A stretch of 64,000 bases of DNA, taken from positions 35,713,096 to 35,777,095 of the forward strand of contig CM068543.1 of the NCBI GenBank assembly GCA_035048495.1, given 5' to 3'. Of the stretch, positions 61,098-64,000 are shown piece after piece. The position numbers and the translations under genes are program-made. Each line of letters opens with the position of its first letter. Within the stretch, counting starts at the first letter, position 1. Under the pieces are notes generated by a model. It saw nothing but the letters and a program-made list of their open reading frames with translations, did not search any database and was not told where the DNA came from. Source of the stretch: Euptelea pleiosperma (lineage: Eukaryota; Streptophyta; Magnoliopsida; Ranunculales; Eupteleaceae).

Positions 61098-61106
61098 CTT
61101 ACCTCG
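61098..61106 (-). promoter_or_regulatory. Putative splice donor in the right-edge LTR
   Basis: On the minus strand TTTCGAG is followed by GTAAGTCC, a strong plant donor match, then by an A run and CT-rich sequence ending TCTAG. Its relative position resembles the donor at 23,806 in the nested copy. Confidence 0.4.
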
Positions 61107-63322
61107 AAAGTGTAGCCATGAGATGAAATCGGCCGAGACAGATGAACAGGTGGGTTGGCCATGTGACGTGGTGGTGCCCGTATGAACTTGAGGAGAAGCT
61201 GATGGTAGCGACTTGTGGAGAGGATAAACCGTTGTGGAGATCTGATAGAAGCATCGCTATGTGCTCGTGCCAACAGAAGGACCACTAGTTTGGAGATAAT
61301 GGAGGAGGATGGCAGTGGATACCATCGGTGTTAATGGGTGACAGTGGTGGAAATGATGAGGTGGCATGGTGCACAGGACTTGCTGATCAACGGTTCGACC
61401 AGCAAGTGATTGCTTGGCTGAACCATGGTTTCACACAATGGTGGAGCACGTGAAGAGGAGAAGGGCAGCCGCAGTTGCACGGCTAGTGGAGGAGGAGAAC
61501 GCCGGTGTTGTGGTTCGGGGCGTTAAGATGTAGTAGGTTGCAGGTGTGGGTGGAGATGGAAGGAGGGCTTACCGGTGGATGAAGGGCAGAATGTGCCGAA
61601 GAGAACTAGCGGTTGTGCACTACTAAGGAGTTGCAGGCAGCAAGGGAATGAAAGAGGGAATAACGGGGTTGCAGACTTGCAACACCGGAGTTGCAGGTGG
61701 TCTGTTATGGCAGCGCGATGGAGGAGGGGGTGAACCAGTGGCTAGTGTGTGGTGCTGCCATGGTGGAATGGTGCAAGCTGCAACTCGTGGGAGGTGGTGC
61801 GGCTCAAGGCGAAGGCAGCCGGTGGTGGTGGAGGGAGCTACGGCTTCATCCTTCCTTTTCTTCTTCTCTTTATTTTTTTTTTTTTCTTCTCTTTTTTTTT
61901 TTGTGAGATGTAGAGATTTGAGAGAGAGATAGAGGAGAGGGAGGTGGAGAGAGATTGCGTGGAGATCAAGAGAGGGGCGTGGAAGGGAGAACCAGCTTTG
62001 CCCAGCCGGTTTCAATGGTGGAGACGGTGGCTAGGGAGAGAATGTAGAAGAGAGGGAGATGTATGGGGGGTTGACGGCATGCTTTCTTTTTGGAGAGTTT
62101 TTAAAGTGGTGGACGGCTAGGTGAGTAGGGTTTCCATCTTTCCAAAACGTTGATGGATCCCCTTTTTAGAACAAGTGGAGTGGAATGGTGAGGTCGTGGG
62201 GTGCAAGGCATGATGCCATTGAGAGAGTTTTGGAAAGGTTAGTTATATGTTGGACAGATGTGAGATAAGGATAGATGGATTGATGATCAATAGTTGGAAT
62301 TAATGGTGTAGCCATTGGATAGATGGGGTAGTCTAGGTGAGATGGTTAGGTGAATGGCTAGAAGGGAAGGAACGTGGAGAGTTGTTGTTTTGAGGAGGGA
62401 TTAAGATTTTGCTTCTATGGACCCCACTTGCAACATCAACAACTTTGGTGGCCCATGCACATAGTTTAGCAACTTTGACTGCCACATCATCTTCTTTCCT
62501 TCTAGCTTATCCTTTTTCTTTTGAAATCACATGGGTCCCACCTTTTGGTTCACGATTTTGAGTCCATACTTGCTGTCCAGCATCTTGCCATATGAATATT
62601 GTTTTCTCATGACCGTTCATTAGCTCTGGGCCCCTTCGTTCTCTAGGTTGTGGGGCCCATCTTGCCATATCATCTTCTTTAGTATAGAGCGCTTTGTAAT
62701 CGTTTCTCTTTCCTCTTACACTGTCTTAGGTTGTGCTTCCATGCGCGCCCAACTCCTATCTTGCCTCCATTTTTCAAGTGTGAAGGTCACGAAGAGAGTT
62801 AATCCAACGGTTCCGACTTGCTTCCAACACCCGACCCTTTATCTAATTCAATCATGCAACCCCCTCTTTTCTTCAATGTTAAGATCGTCCACATCTTCTT
62901 GATCACATGGTGTAATATTTTCATCAAAACCCGGTTCAATAAACACTTTGCAACCTTGATTCCAATTGCAGTTCTCACGATCTTGTAGGTTCCATTTTAG
63001 TCCATTACCATGCATCAACCAATCAGTGGCCTACTAAAACATTGGCTCATAAATTTGCTGATCCATCTCAATCCAATCTCTAACATTATTGTGGTTCGCC
63101 TCGTGTACTTGTGATCTTATATCATGGTCTACTATTGCCTTCATGCCTCCAAGAGTTGCTACTGACTGTGCAATCATGTGGACATACTTTAACGTGTGGG
63201 GTCCGCCTTGGTTTACTGACGGTTCCCTGGTCCAGTTGATCACTTCTAGCTTGATTGTAGCCTTTATAGGGTGTCCTGGATCTCAAGAATCATCTGATCG
63301 GATTTCAAAATAAAGAGAAAAT

Positions 63323-63394
63323 GCTAGTAGAGGGTCTTGAACCTTGGTCTTTGACTTGGTCTTCTGTATGCTTTACCAGCTGAGCAAGTCCTCA
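63323..63394 (-). other. Degenerate tRNA-like sequence in the LTR
   Basis: An A-box-like TTGCTCAGCTGGTAAAGC at 63,387-63,370 and a B-box-like GGTTCAAGACC at 63,343-63,333 on the minus strand, spaced as in a real tRNA (26 bases from AAGC to GGTTC). Three of four D-stem pairs form. The anticodon and acceptor stems do not pair, so this is not a functional tRNA. The solo copy keeps a B-box-like GGGTTCCAGACCC near 22,168-22,180. Confidence 0.4.
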
Positions 63395-63843
63395 TCATAA
63401 GTTAGTTGATAAGCTTTAATCTCCTTAGTCTCTCCTTTGAGGGCTTGTCTCTCCTTCTCTCTTAATCGTCTCTCAGGCTTTTCTGACTCTCTAGCTCTCC
63501 CAGCATTTGGCATGTATCTTCTTATCCTCAGCCTGTTGGTTATTGTGCTATGGTCCTAGACTCTGGAAGTTGATTGTGGGCCCACCAGTCTTGAGAACCG
63601 TCTGATCGGGTTTCCTGCGACAAAAGAAGCGCGTAATGAGACTCAATCAGAACGGCTTTATATCTAGACTTCCAAAAATGTGTTTAATGCATGCAAATAT
63701 ACCATTTCGTCCAGAAAAGTGTGTTCTACGCAACAGAAGAGACACTTACGTAGAAAAGTAGATAAATAGAGTATTTTACGTAGGAGAATGCAATAACGCT
63801 AAAAGGATAATTGCTTAAAATAAGCACTTTTGAGCGAATATCA

Positions 63844-63855
63844 CAACCCCCAACC
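63844..63855 (-). other. Polypurine-tract-like sequence next to the LTR
   Basis: Minus strand GGTTGGGGGTTG immediately before the LTR terminus TGATATTC. G-rich tracts in this position prime plus-strand synthesis in LTR retrotransposons. The T residues make it an imperfect tract. Confidence 0.55.
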
Positions 63856-64000
63856 AGCATATTGCCAATCCTTGGCAATTAGTGCGAAATAAATGAGCTT
63901 AAAAGGGCTCTGCACATGCTGCACACTTTTTCATATTAGCTCAGGGAAAACACCGTTCGTCAAATCATTGAATGGATGCAAAAAAATAGTTACATGCTAG
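63844..64000 (-). mobile_element. 3' untranslated internal region of the right-edge element (partial)
   Basis: 157 bp adjoining the LTR up to the window edge. On the minus strand it contains TTGCCAAGGATTGGCAAT, an inverted repeat (TTGCCAA and TTGGCAA), shortly before the G-rich tract. No coding frame of use. The element's coding region, if present, lies to the right of the window. Confidence 0.55.

Larger units (their letters stand above)
60595..63843 (-). mobile_element. LTR of a Tat/Athila-like Ty3/Gypsy element, probably the 3' LTR
   Basis: 3,249 bp from TGAAAGTAGG to GAATATCA, homologous in reverse to the solo LTR at 21,666-24,375 at both ends, more loosely in the middle. The right end is not followed by CGTTT but by CAACCCCCAACC, which on the minus strand is GGTTGGGGGTTG just before TGATATTC, like a polypurine tract. 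It is thus most likely the 3' LTR of a minus-strand element whose body extends rightwards. It contains a GA-rich tract (about 61,006-61,080), G-rich middle sequence and tRNA-like boxes near 63,333-63,387. No gene is recognised; short ORFs with Lys or Gly runs come from low-complexity sequence. Confidence 0.8.

Noticed and set aside
61623..62015. 130-codon Lys-rich ORF in the right-edge LTR
   Set aside because: The Lys/Glu run comes from an A/G-rich homopolymer tract; no domain, and nothing similar in the other copy.
63323..63394. Functional tRNA gene
   Set aside because: A and B boxes fit, but the anticodon and acceptor stems do not pair; kept only as a tRNA-like relic.

Overview
This window is plant heterochromatin. 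About 45.4 kb (roughly 71%) is a head-to-tail satellite with a monomer of about 177 bp (some 256 monomers). Everything else is retrotransposon sequence inserted into that satellite. I found no host protein-coding gene, rRNA gene, functional tRNA gene or CRISPR array. A flowering plant is indicated by an L1-type LINE with DUF4283/zinc-knuckle ORF1 and a C-terminal RNase H domain, by Ty3/Gypsy-style LTRs of the TGTAACACCC...GGGGCGTGACA and TGATATTCGC... types, and by plant promoter motifs inside the LTRs (telo-box AAACCCTA, GGGCCCA). The monomer length, near one nucleosome repeat, and the nested retrotransposons suggest a centromeric, pericentromeric or knob/subtelomeric array; sequence alone cannot decide which. 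I do not recognise the satellite or the species.

Layout: 1-16,730 satellite, forward orientation (family A); 16,731-25,359 an almost complete minus-strand LINE flanked by a 12-bp target duplication, itself interrupted at 21,666-24,375 by a 2.7-kb solo LTR (5-bp target duplication); 25,360-26,890 satellite A; 26,891-30,051 a 3.2-kb solo LTR of a second family; 30,052-46,479 satellite A; about 46,479/46,480 an abrupt orientation switch; 46,480-56,418 a diverged subfamily of the same satellite in reverse orientation (family B); 56,419-59,870 a second solo LTR of the same family as the one at 26,891; 59,871-60,594 satellite B; 60,595-63,843 a 3.2-kb LTR related to the one inside the LINE, opposite orientation; 63,844-64,000 the start of that element's internal region, which runs off the window.

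The satellite has several overlapping higher-order duplications (offsets near 0.88, 2.28, 2.30, 3.18, 3.26/3.55, 5.41, 10.22 and 11.64 kb), as expected from repeated unequal exchange. Because 177 = 3 x 59, reading frames can stay open across monomers and give many short satellite ORFs that look like repeat proteins; I treat these as non-coding.

The main points of interest are the satellite inversion junction with two diverged subfamilies, a conserved imperfect dyad in the monomer, 99-bp short monomers amplified in array B, the nested and lightly damaged LINE, and LTRs of two families that each carry promoter, leader exon and splice-donor signals.
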